Source: Burkholderiaceae bacterium | GTDB lineage: Bacteria > Pseudomonadota > Gammaproteobacteria > Burkholderiales > Burkholderiaceae_C | Length of the DNA stretch: 64,000 nucleotides | NCBI GenBank assembly: GCA_018780645.1 | Contig: JADMJJ010000010.1 | Location: 106,753 to 170,752 of the forward strand | Direction: 5' to 3' | Part shown: piece by piece, positions 23,468 through 32,392 of the stretch | Numbering within the stretch: position 1 is the first letter of the stretch | Layout of the letters: each line of letters begins with the position of its first letter | Translations under genes and position numbers: made by a program | Notes under the pieces: model-generated | Seen by the model: the letters and a program-made list of their open reading frames with translations, nothing else | Databases searched by the model: none | Told to the model about the DNA's origin: nothing

Positions 23468-25912
23468 CTAGCCTTCGTCACACAGGCCGCGCAGCACGTC
23501 GAGCAGCACATTCGCCCCCTGCGTCAGCTCGGCCGGCGCCGTGTGCTCGCGCGGGTTGTGGCTGATGCCGCCCTGGCTGGGCACGAAGATCATCGCGGCC
23601 GGGCAGATGCGGGCCATCATTTGCGCGTCGTGGCCTGCTCCCGAGGTCATGCGGCGTTGGGGCAAATGACGTGAGGCCGCCGAGGCCTCGATGCAGCGCA
23701 CCAGGCGCTGGTCGAACTGCACCGGCTCGAAGCGGGCGAGCGGCTTGGCGATGATCTCCACACCCTGCTCCAGCGCCAGCTCGGCCAGATAGGCCGCCAG
23801 CTCGCCTTCCGCTCGCTGAAGCGTGGTCTCGTCGGTGTTGCGCAGATCAACGGTGAGCGTGGCCCGCGCGGCGATGACGTTGATCAGATTCGGCTGCAGC
23901 GTGATCGCGCCGACCGTGGCCACCTGGCTGCCGCCGAAGCGCTGCGCCAGCTGGCGCACGAACACGGCAACCGCCGCCGCGCAATAGCCGGCATCGCGGC
24001 GCAGATGCATGGGCGTCGTGCCGGCGTGGTTGGACTGGCCCGTGATGGTGATCTCTTGCCAGGAAATGCCTTGCAGGTCTTCGACCGCGCCGATGGTCAA
24101 GCCCTCGGCCTCCAGCACCGGGCCCTGCTCGATATGCAGCTCGATGAAGGCGTGCGGCCGGATCGCGCCGCAGGGCAGCTCGCCGGCATAGCCGATGCGC
24201 TGCAACTCGTCGCCCAGGCGCGCGCCGTCGGTGCCCAGGGTGTCCAGCGCCTGCTGCAGCGGGTAGCCGCCCGCATACACCAGCGAACCCATCATGTCCG
24301 GCATGAAGCGCACGCCCTCCTCGTTGGTGAAGGCGGCCACCACCAGCGGATGTTGCGTCTGCACCTTCCGCTCGTTGAGCCAGCGCACCACCTCCAGCCC
24401 GGCCATCACGCCGTAGATACCGTCGTAGCGACCACCGGTGGCGACGGTGTCTATGTGCGAGCCGGTCATTACCGGCGCGGCGTCGGGATTCAGGCCCGGC
24501 CGCGTGCCGAAGACATTGCCGATCTGGTCGATCTGCACCTGCAGGCCCAGCTCACGCATCCAGGCCACCAGGTGATCGCGGCCCGCCTTGTCGGCATCGG
24601 TCAGCGCGATGCGGCAGACGGCGCCCCTGTCGGTCGCGCCGATGCGGCCATGCGCGTCAATGCGCGCCAGCAGCGCTGCCTCGGTGATGCCTTCGCGGGC
24701 CAGCCAGTCGCGCTGCGCCTGCAGCACCTCCGAGGCCGACAGGCCGGTCAGCGCCCGATAGACCCCCGGCGCTGTGGCGCCCTCGGTATTGATCAGCAGC
24801 ACGCGCGACTGCGCATCGAGGCCCAGCTGGCGTGCCTGCTCCGGCGCGGCCATGACGGCCAGCAAGCCCGCCAGACCGGCAACGCCAGACTCCCCGGCCA
24901 GCACCGGAATGTCACCGTGTTCGCCCGTCGCCAGAAGCCGCATCGCCTGCTCGGCCTGGGCATCGCTGACGGCCATGAACCAATCCACCGTGGGCTGCAG
25001 AAAGCGCCAGGCCAGCGGCGAGGTCTCGCCACAGGCCAGACCGGCCATCACCGAATCGACGCTGCCGCTGGCCCGCGCCGCGCGGCCACTGCGCGCGCTT
25101 TGCAGCAGGCAGTCGGCCTGCTCGGGCTCGACGACGATGAAGGTGGGGCGCCGCGCGCCGTAGCGCTCCCAGCAATAGCTGGCAATGCCGGCCGCGAAGC
25201 CGCCGACGCCACCCTGCAGGAAGACATGGGTGAACGGGCAGTGCGCGTTGTCGGCGGCCGTTTCCAGCAGCTCGTCGGCGATCACCGCATAGCCCTGCAT
25301 CACGTCGCGGGGGATGTCTTCATAGCCCTCGTACGAGGTGTCGGACACGACCTGCCAGCCGTTGGCTTCGGCCAGCCGCGCCGCCTCCTCGACCGAGGCG
25401 TCGTAGTTGCCGGTGATGCGCACGATCTCGGCGCCCAGCGCGGCGATAGGCAGTTCACGCTCCTCGCTGACATGGGCATGAAGCACGATCACGCAGCGGC
25501 AGCCTATGCTTTGCGCGGCGGCGGCCAGCGCCCGGCCATGGTTGCCATCGGTGGCGCTGATGACCACGAAGTCTTTCAGCTGCTCGGCATGCTGGCCGGC
25601 GAGCAGACTCTCGGCGCTGAAGCCGCTATCTGGCCACTGCCGCAGCACCAGCCGCAGCAGCGCCACCGGCGCACCCAGCGCCTTGAAGCTGCCCAGCGGT
25701 GAGCGGCGCGATTCATCCTTCAGGCTGACCTGGCCCAGGCCCAGCCGTTGCGCCAGATGAGGCAGGCGCCACAGCGGCGTGGTGCCGGAGTTGAGGCCGT
25801 CCCACCGCGCCAGCCAACGACGGCTCTGCTGGCCCTGCTCGATATTCATGATCGCCCGCAGCGCAGCGTCGTACCGGCCGCGGCGGGCCTCGGGATTGGC
25901 AACAACAAGCAT
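23468..25912 (-). CDS. Fused diaminopropionate ammonia-lyase / Zn-dependent M20-type hydrolase
   Basis: An 814-residue protein with two complete enzymes. Residues 1-400 are a PLP-dependent diaminopropionate ammonia-lyase, which turns 2,3-diaminopropionate into pyruvate and ammonia: the PLP Lys77 is in LGSFKALGAP and the phosphate loop is QGGVGGFAAG. Residues 405-814 are a zinc hydrolase of the N-carbamoyl-L-amino-acid hydrolase group, with TGSHIDTVATGGRYDGIYGV, TNEEGVRFMP, FIELHIEQGPVLE, HAGTTPMHLRRDA, GAGHDAQM and SHNPREHT. Both active sites look intact. The start is one base after the M20 amidohydrolase stop, so the genes are coupled. Confidence 0.9.
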   Translation of the reverse strand: MLVVANPEARRGRYDAALRAIMNIEQGQQSRRWLARWDGLNSGTTPLWRLPHLAQRLGLGQVSLKDESRRSPLGSFKALGAPVALLRLVLRQWPDSGFSAESLLAGQHAEQLKDFVVISATDGNHGRALAAAAQSIGCRCVIVLHAHVSEERELPIAALGAEIVRITGNYDASVEEAARLAEANGWQVVSDTSYEGYEDIPRDVMQGYAVIADELLETAADNAHCPFTHVFLQGGVGGFAAGIASYCWERYGARRPTFIVVEPEQADCLLQSARSGRAARASGSVDSVMAGLACGETSPLAWRFLQPTVDWFMAVSDAQAEQAMRLLATGEHGDIPVLAGESGVAGLAGLLAVMAAPEQARQLGLDAQSRVLLINTEGATAPGVYRALTGLSASEVLQAQRDWLAREGITEAALLARIDAHGRIGATDRGAVCRIALTDADKAGRDHLVAWMRELGLQVQIDQIGNVFGTRPGLNPDAAPVMTGSHIDTVATGGRYDGIYGVMAGLEVVRWLNERKVQTQHPLVVAAFTNEEGVRFMPDMMGSLVYAGGYPLQQALDTLGTDGARLGDELQRIGYAGELPCGAIRPHAFIELHIEQGPVLEAEGLTIGAVEDLQGISWQEITITGQSNHAGTTPMHLRRDAGYCAAAVAVFVRQLAQRFGGSQVATVGAITLQPNLINVIAARATLTVDLRNTDETTLQRAEGELAAYLAELALEQGVEIIAKPLARFEPVQFDQRLVRCIEASAASRHLPQRRMTSGAGHDAQMMARICPAAMIFVPSQGGISHNPREHTAPAELTQGANVLLDVLRGLCDEG

Positions 25913-25913
25913 C

Positions 25914-27092
25914 TCAGTTCCTGGATGAAGAAGGCAGGCGCTGGCGGACCAGCTCGGCGAAGTAGCGGGCGCCGATCGGCAGCAGCTGGTCATTGAAGTC
26001 GTAGCCGGCGTTGTGCAAGGGCACGCCGCCGGGCGCGCCAGCCTCGCCGTTGCCGATGAAGACGAAGGCGCCGGGCACGACGCGCAGAAAAGCGCCGAAG
26101 TCCTCAGACACCATCATCGGCGCCACGTCCTCGATCACCTGCTCGGCGCCGACCACTGCCCGCGCCGCCGCAACGGCCCCCGGCACGCAGCGCGGCCAGT
26201 TCACCGTGGGCACGAACTCGTGCGTGTACTCGACCTCGCAGCTCGCGCCATGGGCGCTGCAGATGCCCTGGCACAGCTCGCGCATGCGGCGTTCCAGCAA
26301 CGCCTGCACCTCGGGCGAGTAGCTGCGCGTGTCGCCCTTGATCGTCACATGCGTAGGAATCGCGTTGCGTATGCCGTCGGTGATGAACTCGGTGCAGGAG
26401 ACGACGGCCGGCTGGCCCGGATCGACCGAGCGGGCGACGAGGGTCTGCAGCGCCAGCACGATCTCGGCGCCTATGACCAGCGGGTCGATGGCCATCTGCG
26501 GCCGCGCCGCATGGCCGCCGCGGCCGGTGATCCGGATCACGAAGTTGTCCTCGCTGGCCATGATGCCGCCGCTGCGCGTGGCGATCTGGCCCAGCGGCAG
26601 GCCGGGCATATTGTGGGCACCGTAGATCTCGTCGACCGGGAAACGCCGGAACAGGCCGTCGGCCATCATCGCCGCCGCGCCGCGCCCGTGCTCCTCGGCC
26701 GGCTGGAAGATGAAGCGCACCGTGCCGTTGAAATCACGCCGTTGCACCAGTAGCTGGGCGGCGCCCAGCAACATGGCCATATGGCCGTCATGCCCGCAGG
26801 CATGCATGCAGCCGGCGTTCTGCGAGGCATATTCCCGGCCGGGCGCGTCCTCGCTCATCGCCAGCGCATCCATGTCGGCACGCAGGCCGATCACGCCGGG
26901 CCCGTCGCCGACCGTCAGGCTGGCCACCAGGCCGGTGCCGCCGATGCCGCGGTGCACCTCCAGGCCCAGCACCTGCAGCACCTGGGCCACGAAGTCGGCC
27001 GTGCGCGCCTCGTTGAAGCCGGTCTCGGGAAAGCGGTGCAACTGGTGACGCCAGCGCTGCAACTGGCTGATGTCGGGCTCGGCGCGGTCCAT
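25914..27092 (-). CDS. M20 family amidohydrolase
   Basis: A 392-residue zinc hydrolase of the hippurate hydrolase/HipO-like group, which removes acyl or related groups from amino acids. Key motifs are ADMDALAMSED, CMHACGHDGHMAMLLG, FIFQPAEEHGRGAAAM, GRGGHAARPQMAIDP and MMVSEDFGAFL, with the metal ligands in place. It lies directly ahead of the ammonia-lyase fusion and probably prepares the substrate for it. I use the ATG at 27092 rather than 27125; neither has a strong ribosome site. Confidence 0.9.
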   Translation of the reverse strand: MDRAEPDISQLQRWRHQLHRFPETGFNEARTADFVAQVLQVLGLEVHRGIGGTGLVASLTVGDGPGVIGLRADMDALAMSEDAPGREYASQNAGCMHACGHDGHMAMLLGAAQLLVQRRDFNGTVRFIFQPAEEHGRGAAAMMADGLFRRFPVDEIYGAHNMPGLPLGQIATRSGGIMASEDNFVIRITGRGGHAARPQMAIDPLVIGAEIVLALQTLVARSVDPGQPAVVSCTEFITDGIRNAIPTHVTIKGDTRSYSPEVQALLERRMRELCQGICSAHGASCEVEYTHEFVPTVNWPRCVPGAVAAARAVVGAEQVIEDVAPMMVSEDFGAFLRVVPGAFVFIGNGEAGAPGGVPLHNAGYDFNDQLLPIGARYFAELVRQRLPSSSRN

Positions 27093-27208
27093 GGTGCATG
27101 TCGAAAAGAGTGTGATTGCCCTCATTGTTGCGTCAGCACCGCGACGCGAATCAGCGAATTTCGGCGCGATACAAACGAAATTCCCCGATCTTGGGTTCCG
27201 AAGCGCGG

Positions 27209-27730
27209 CTACTGATTCGATCGGACAAGGCGCACCGCGGATTCGACCTGGCGAGGATTGACCTCCAATTCGCCTTGATGCGTAAACATCACCCAGGCAA
27301 GGGAGCTATACGGCGTCGAAGACCAGAGCGATCCAACAGACCCCACCGCGTGGGGAAACAGCGTCGTGTCTATCGCTGGATTGGAGCGCGTGCGATCTGC
27401 AATGCTGCTCAACTCCTTGATGTTTGGGACCCGCCAGTTTTTGCCGGTCTTGGCCGACTCGGCCTGGGCGTGTGTCAGCGCTGCTTCGTGGACGAACAAG
27501 GCTGACGTGCCGGAGCAACCGCCAGCGGAGTGGCTCATGCCTTCAAGGCAACGTCGCCAAATGAGGGCGGTCCGGGCATCCGAGACCTCGTGCCCGTCGG
27601 CTGAAATTCGGAAGCGTGGCGACTGCGCCAATGCTTCTCCTCCGATCAGCGAGACTACGAACGTGCAAAGCAGACCCTTTAGCAGCAACGTTGTTTGGCA
27701 GGCCTGGAAAGACCTCATGGTTCTTTTCAT
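27209..27730 (-). CDS. Secreted Lcl-type (DUF1566) domain protein
   Basis: A 173-residue exported protein. The signal peptide (LLLKGLLCTFVVSLIGGEA, cleavage after ALA) is followed by one DUF1566/Lcl_C domain: VSDARTALIWRRCLEG, KNWRVPNIKELSSIADRT and LWSSTPYSSLAWVMFTHQGE, ending SAVRLVRSNQ. The same kind of domain closes the protease encoded directly upstream. Domains of this family occur in secreted, sometimes collagen-like or adhesion proteins. Binding partner unknown. Confidence 0.82.
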   Translation of the reverse strand: MKRTMRSFQACQTTLLLKGLLCTFVVSLIGGEALAQSPRFRISADGHEVSDARTALIWRRCLEGMSHSAGGCSGTSALFVHEAALTHAQAESAKTGKNWRVPNIKELSSIADRTRSNPAIDTTLFPHAVGSVGSLWSSTPYSSLAWVMFTHQGELEVNPRQVESAVRLVRSNQ

Positions 27731-27792
27731 GCTGGGGTGACTCTCGGCTGGCCGATGGGTGAACGAAACCAACTGCAGATACGGCACCGCAT

Positions 27793-30678
27793 TCACGGCC
27801 CACCTCGCACCAAACGCACGAGCAGGTTTGTACCGACATCAAGATGTGTCACACGACCGGAGTTGAACTGGATCGCCCAAGCACGCCGTTCTTCGTCCGC
27901 CAAGCGGGAAGCCGCCCAGTACAGGCCAGTAGAGGTATTGGGGAACCAATCGGAGTCGATGAGAAGCCCAGTGTTGAATCCGCCATAGTCAAGCAGCCCG
28001 ACCAACTCATCCACCGCCGGCAGGCGCCAGTCACTATGGCCACACAGGCCTGCAGCATTCACTTGCTCAATATAGGTGCTGACGTCGCGATCAGTGTCAT
28101 CGCCGCGGTTGGTGTAGCGATTGGCGGCATCGCGGCTGCCGCCGTCGCTGGGTTTGCCTTCCCACATCAAGCCGCTAACCTGGTCATTGACGCATTGGGT
28201 GCGTGCATAGCCGGGCACCTCGCTGAACGAGAAGCCGTGCCTGCCATCCGCTGGGTCGTCGACGCTGATATCACGCCCCACCATGCCGTCCTGCTGCGTG
28301 CCCAAGGCCTGAGCCTCGACACTTGAGCAATTTCCGGGCTCGTCATAGCCAAATAGGAAGCACTGCTCGGTGGTGATGCCGGTGTCATTCAAGCGGCTCG
28401 GCGGATCGATGCTCAAGCCCGAGCCCGTGATCTCAACTTCCACCGGCGACTCCAGCCCGCTGCAATCGCTGGCCTCACCGGCCCAGAAGGTGATGTTCAG
28501 ACTGCGCACGTTCTGCGCCGTGTGCAGCGGGAAGCGGAACGCGCGCACATAGGCCCTGCTGAGTGGCGTCTCGCCCAGGCGCAGCATGAACACATCGGTG
28601 GCGTGGGTGGTGAGCAACTCGTGGGCCAGATCGGCCAAATGTACGCCGTTCGCGTCGGTGAACAACTGCGGCGCGCCGACATTGACCTGCGGCGCGGTGG
28701 ACGGCGTGATCTGCACCGGCACATTGGCCAGCATGCCGGCGCTGCTTGCATCGCGACATTGCACGGAGGTGATGATGGTCGATGACGTGACGGCCGTGGG
28801 CGGGGGCGCCGTGCCGGTGGTGGCGATGGCCTGGGTCACGACCTTGTACAGATTGAGCAGCGGATAGGTTTCGCCGTTCTCCCGCTTCACTTGCTCGGTG
28901 GAAGAGCCAATCAGCAGCTGCTTAACTTGGCTTGCGCTCAGCTTGGCGTTCAGGAACCAGGCCAGCGCTGCGGCGCCGGCGGCGTGAGGTGCGGCCTGCG
29001 AGGTGCCCTGAAATATAGTGATGCGATCGACACCGACACCGAGGCTGACCACGCCACGACTTTCCAGGCCGCAGTTGAAGGCCTGGAAGCCAGTGTCCTG
29101 GTAGTGGTAGCCGGGCGGGTCGGTCACGCCCAGCAAGGACAGGCAGCCCTTGCCGCCGCCGGGTGCCAGAAGCTCGACGACGCCGGGGCCGTGATTGGAA
29201 TAGCTCTCGGCAAAGCCATCGGCGCTGAACAAGCCCCCCGGCGCCACCGCGCCCACGATCAGCACCCGGCTGCGCGCCAGCTGATAGGCCGCATAGTCGT
29301 TCCACAGCGGGCGGAACAGAAAGCCGAAGTAGCTGTTGGCATCGGCATTGTCCTGCTCGTTTCCGGCCGAGTTGACGATCAGGAACTCATGGCGCGCGGC
29401 CAGCCGCTGCACGAGGTTGCCGAAGGTGATCGCCTTGGTCTTGGCGGCATCCAGCTTGACGGCCGGCGCGGTGTCCTTCTCGTACGCCAGGCCCAGGCTG
29501 ATGTTGATGACCTTGACACCCAGCTTGACCAGGCGGGCGATGTGCGTCAGCGTCGACATGTCGCTGAAGTCGGTGCGCGCGGCATAGATCTGCGCATCGG
29601 CCTGCCAGGCCAGGCCGGCGATGCCACTGTCGTTGCGGCCGTTGGCGCCGAAGATGCCGGCCACATTCATGCCGTGGTGTAGCTTCAACCAGGCCGTCTC
29701 ATAGGCCTTTAGGGAGGCCTCCGCTTCGACCGGTATCGGCGGCGGCAAGCCCGCCGCGGCGCTCAGCTCGCCGGCCGGCCCGTAGATGGCGGCAAAACGG
29801 ATGTCCTGATGGTTATCGATGAAGCCCGAGTCGATGATGCCGACCTTGGGTGTCGTCGTGGCCTTCTGGGCCTTGATGTAGCGGCTCACCTCCTGCCAGG
29901 CGTCCTCGCTCTTGATCTTCTGCAGCGCCCAGGCCTGGTCGGCATAGCGGTCGCCCTTGGGCAGCCAGTCGGTCGAACCGGGCCGGGCGATGGCGTTGAA
30001 TGACACGGTCAACACGCCCGGGTGGGCGACCAGCGCGGCCTGCGCCTGCGTCAGCGCCGCCTCGTCGGCCACGCCATCGAACTCCAGCTGGTAGGTGTAG
30101 GCCTCGGGGATCTGGCCGACCACCCGGGCACCCAGACCCGCGAACAGCGTCGTCGCGGCCGACGGGCTCAGGCTGTCGCGCGTCACAACCAGCAGCTGCG
30201 ACCGGGCCACGGTCAGGCCCGACGACAGCTGCAGATGCTGGTCGGGCGTCGTCGGCTTGACGATCAGCGGCTGCAGCTCCAGCGGCGGCGCGCCCTCGAC
30301 GCGCCAGCGCAGCGCGGCCGGGTTGAAGGCGACATTGCGGTCGTGCCTGAGGGTGATGGTGTCCGGCGGGGTGGCGCTGGCGCCGGCCGCCAGATTGCCC
30401 ACCAGCACATTGCCGTCGATGACGGTGGTGCCTGTGCCTGCGCCATCCACATAGGCTCGGACATCGGTCTGCGCCGCCTGCCCGTTCTTGACCGTGACTC
30501 TGAACACATAGTCGAACACCGTGCGCGATACGCGCTGTTCGCTGAGCTTGCTCAGTGCCACCACGGTGGCCGCCGGCTCCGCCGCCGCCGCCAGGCTATG
30601 GCCGGCCTGCAGGGAGATGAGCAGGCCGAGACCGCCGGCCATCAGCCGTTGGAGCCGGGTCGCGAAGGCCCGCCTCAT
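27793..30678 (-). CDS. Secreted subtilisin-like (S8) protease with C-terminal Lcl-type domain
   Basis: A 961-residue exported protease. A signal peptide (MAGGLGLLISLQAGHSLA) leads a long propeptide region to about residue 260. The S8 triad is Asp near 283 (VGIIDSGFIDNH), His near 334 (KLHHGMNVAGIFGA) and Ser near 558 (GTSQAAPHAAGAA), with the oxyanion Asn in IVNSAGNEQ. A linker and beta-rich part follow, then a Lcl_C/DUF1566 domain near residues 830-961 (VSGLMWEGKPSDGG, DWRLPAVDELVGLL, LYWAASRLADE). Its ATG overlaps the PEP-CTERM stop (ATGA), showing coupled translation. Confidence 0.9.
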   Translation of the reverse strand: MRRAFATRLQRLMAGGLGLLISLQAGHSLAAAAEPAATVVALSKLSEQRVSRTVFDYVFRVTVKNGQAAQTDVRAYVDGAGTGTTVIDGNVLVGNLAAGASATPPDTITLRHDRNVAFNPAALRWRVEGAPPLELQPLIVKPTTPDQHLQLSSGLTVARSQLLVVTRDSLSPSAATTLFAGLGARVVGQIPEAYTYQLEFDGVADEAALTQAQAALVAHPGVLTVSFNAIARPGSTDWLPKGDRYADQAWALQKIKSEDAWQEVSRYIKAQKATTTPKVGIIDSGFIDNHQDIRFAAIYGPAGELSAAAGLPPPIPVEAEASLKAYETAWLKLHHGMNVAGIFGANGRNDSGIAGLAWQADAQIYAARTDFSDMSTLTHIARLVKLGVKVINISLGLAYEKDTAPAVKLDAAKTKAITFGNLVQRLAARHEFLIVNSAGNEQDNADANSYFGFLFRPLWNDYAAYQLARSRVLIVGAVAPGGLFSADGFAESYSNHGPGVVELLAPGGGKGCLSLLGVTDPPGYHYQDTGFQAFNCGLESRGVVSLGVGVDRITIFQGTSQAAPHAAGAAALAWFLNAKLSASQVKQLLIGSSTEQVKRENGETYPLLNLYKVVTQAIATTGTAPPPTAVTSSTIITSVQCRDASSAGMLANVPVQITPSTAPQVNVGAPQLFTDANGVHLADLAHELLTTHATDVFMLRLGETPLSRAYVRAFRFPLHTAQNVRSLNITFWAGEASDCSGLESPVEVEITGSGLSIDPPSRLNDTGITTEQCFLFGYDEPGNCSSVEAQALGTQQDGMVGRDISVDDPADGRHGFSFSEVPGYARTQCVNDQVSGLMWEGKPSDGGSRDAANRYTNRGDDTDRDVSTYIEQVNAAGLCGHSDWRLPAVDELVGLLDYGGFNTGLLIDSDWFPNTSTGLYWAASRLADEERRAWAIQFNSGRVTHLDVGTNLLVRLVRGGP

Positions 30679-31235
30679 GCCGGGAATCCCGTCGTGACGG
30701 CCGCGCCGGGCAGATGCCGGGCGCGCCGCACAAACCCGAGCAGCAATGCGCCACCGAACAATCCCAAGACAAGGGTCGCAGGCTCCGGAACCACGGCCGC
30801 AGGCGCGGTCAAGCCCGAGTAGAGAACCTGATAGTTGGCGTCGACGATATCGAAACTCAGTTCGCCCGGCGAGCCGCTGCCCAGATAGCTGAACCGAACC
30901 GAGAAGCCACCTTGCGACTGGCCCGCCGCTAGGCCGAGGCCGCCGATGATGAAGGCGTCCAGGTAGCCCGCCGATGCCAGCACCGTATCGGTCTGGATCA
31001 CCAGGCTGTCCCACTGGGCGGGCGAGGCCAACAAGGTCAGATCGGCGAACAATCCGTCGGCGAAATAGGTCGTGAAACCCCGCAGGTCGGCCGGATCGCC
31101 ATCAGCTACCACGGTCAAATCCACCACCCAGGCATTGCCTGCCAAGTGATGGAATGATCTGTTCATCTGGGCCGCCTGCGCAGTGGCGGACAAGGTGCAT
31201 GCCAGCAAAGCACAGGCCAGTTTGTGAGAGTTCAT
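30675..31235 (-). CDS. PEP-CTERM protein coupled to the S8 protease
   Basis: A 186-residue exported protein: signal peptide LACALLACTLSATAQA, a beta-rich mature part and a C-terminal sorting signal made of VPEPATLVLG, a hydrophobic segment (LFGGALLLGF) and basic RRAR. About 10 residues follow the basic cluster. The TGA stop overlaps the start of the protease gene by 4 bases. It is probably the first gene of this operon. Known family members are processed by exosortase at the inner membrane. Ligand or target unknown. Confidence 0.88.
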   Translation of the reverse strand: MNSHKLACALLACTLSATAQAAQMNRSFHHLAGNAWVVDLTVVADGDPADLRGFTTYFADGLFADLTLLASPAQWDSLVIQTDTVLASAGYLDAFIIGGLGLAAGQSQGGFSVRFSYLGSGSPGELSFDIVDANYQVLYSGLTAPAAVVPEPATLVLGLFGGALLLGFVRRARHLPGAAVTTGFPA

Positions 31236-31616
31236 GTCAGATGCCTTCGTCGTGTACCGTTGCCGGGCGGAGGGTCATGTCACGGTCAGCGGTCGCCGGA
31301 CAACAGGCGCAAGTCCATGACGCGCATGCCACCGCGGCCGCGCCCTCTTGCTGATTGATGCCCCCACCCTCTCCGTGACCTGCATTGACCTCGCCTGGGT
31401 CACCCAGGGATGTCGCAGCGCCACCTGTGTCGAATCAAATCTATCACCGCACCCGTCCACTTCACTGGACAAGCGGCCCCTCCCCACCCCCGCGAATCGA
31501 GGGGACAGCGCTTCCTCCTGAAAGCAGGCAGTGCTGAATCAGAGTGCCCACTGCCGACGATGAGCGCGTTCCGGTGGAGCACGGCGCGGGCGCCCAGAAA
31601 TTTCGCTCTCTAAGCC
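31236..31616. other. Non-coding region upstream of the PEP-CTERM/protease operon
   Basis: About 380 bases between the PEP-CTERM start and the end of the GFA-like gene. It holds a palindrome at 31394-31408 (CCTGGGT-C-ACCCAGG) and an inverted repeat GTCCACTTCACTGGAC near 31453. These could be operator or hairpin structures for the operon starting at 31235. Short open frames here have no ribosome site and no protein-like composition. Confidence 0.5.
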
Positions 31617-32255
31617 TCAGCGATCCCTTTCCCGCACCGCCTCGCGCTCGGCCACCGACAGCACCCGCGGCGTAACCACCGGCTGGCCATTCGCATCGAA
31701 GAACGGGGTGGGGCGCTGCGCCCCCGCCAACCGCCCGCGCAGCAGAAAGGCGATGGTGCGCAGGATGGTGCCCAGCGAGGCGGTCGCCTCGGTGCCGGCC
31801 GGGGCCTGGCCCTTGGCCGAGCGGCCGTTGACGCCGGTGGCCGTGCCCAGCAGCGCTGCCTGCCGCTCGTCGCTGAGCTCCAGGCATGTTCGTATCAAGC
31901 CGGCAAAGGGGAAGCCGGGGCTGCTCATGGTGTTGGCAACCGGCGTGTTGCAGCAGGCGGTGTGCCAGCGCAGCATGCCCTTGTCGCTGAGGCGCAGGCA
32001 GCGCAGTTGCTCGGTGCCCGACTGGATCCTGACGCGGGACGGGGTGGTCTGCCAGATCGCGGTGCCGCCGGCGGCGTCCAGCCCGTCGGGGCGCTCCAGG
32101 GCCAGGGCAAAGGCGCGACAGTCGGCGCAGTAGCAGACGATGTGCAGGCCGGCGCGCCGACCGCGCACCGGCGTCGCATCGACCTGTCCGCGCAGGGTGC
32201 CGCAGCGGCAGCGCAAGCCGACCAGCGCAGGGAGGGAGGGGTCGAGTTCGCTCAT
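31617..32255 (-). CDS. GFA-like / DUF6151 Cys-rich protein
   Basis: A 212-residue protein resembling the glutathione-dependent formaldehyde-activating (GFA/CENP-V) fold. The Cys pattern CRCGTLRG, VCYCADCRAF and HTACCNTPV fits the zinc-binding sites of that fold. The C-terminal half (LGTILRTIAFLLRGRLAGAQ, then a proline-rich end) is an extension typical of DUF6151 proteins. Whether it acts on a glutathione adduct is not known. The start at 32255 gives MSELDPSLPALVG. Confidence 0.8.
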   Translation of the reverse strand: MSELDPSLPALVGLRCRCGTLRGQVDATPVRGRRAGLHIVCYCADCRAFALALERPDGLDAAGGTAIWQTTPSRVRIQSGTEQLRCLRLSDKGMLRWHTACCNTPVANTMSSPGFPFAGLIRTCLELSDERQAALLGTATGVNGRSAKGQAPAGTEATASLGTILRTIAFLLRGRLAGAQRPTPFFDANGQPVVTPRVLSVAEREAVRERDR

Positions 32256-32392
32256 GGGTGTCCTGGAGGGCGCGGGCCGCAGTTGAAGGCAGCGCCAATA
32301 TACCGTTAGCCTTTCTGCGGGATGCCCAGAGCGGCCATCCGGCGCTACATTAGCAAAACACCAAATCGGCAAAACCGGAGGGTCTTGGCATC

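Noticed and set aside
24005..25702. 565-codon open frame on the plus strand
   Set aside because: Antisense to the ammonia-lyase/hydrolase fusion; composition is antisense-like.
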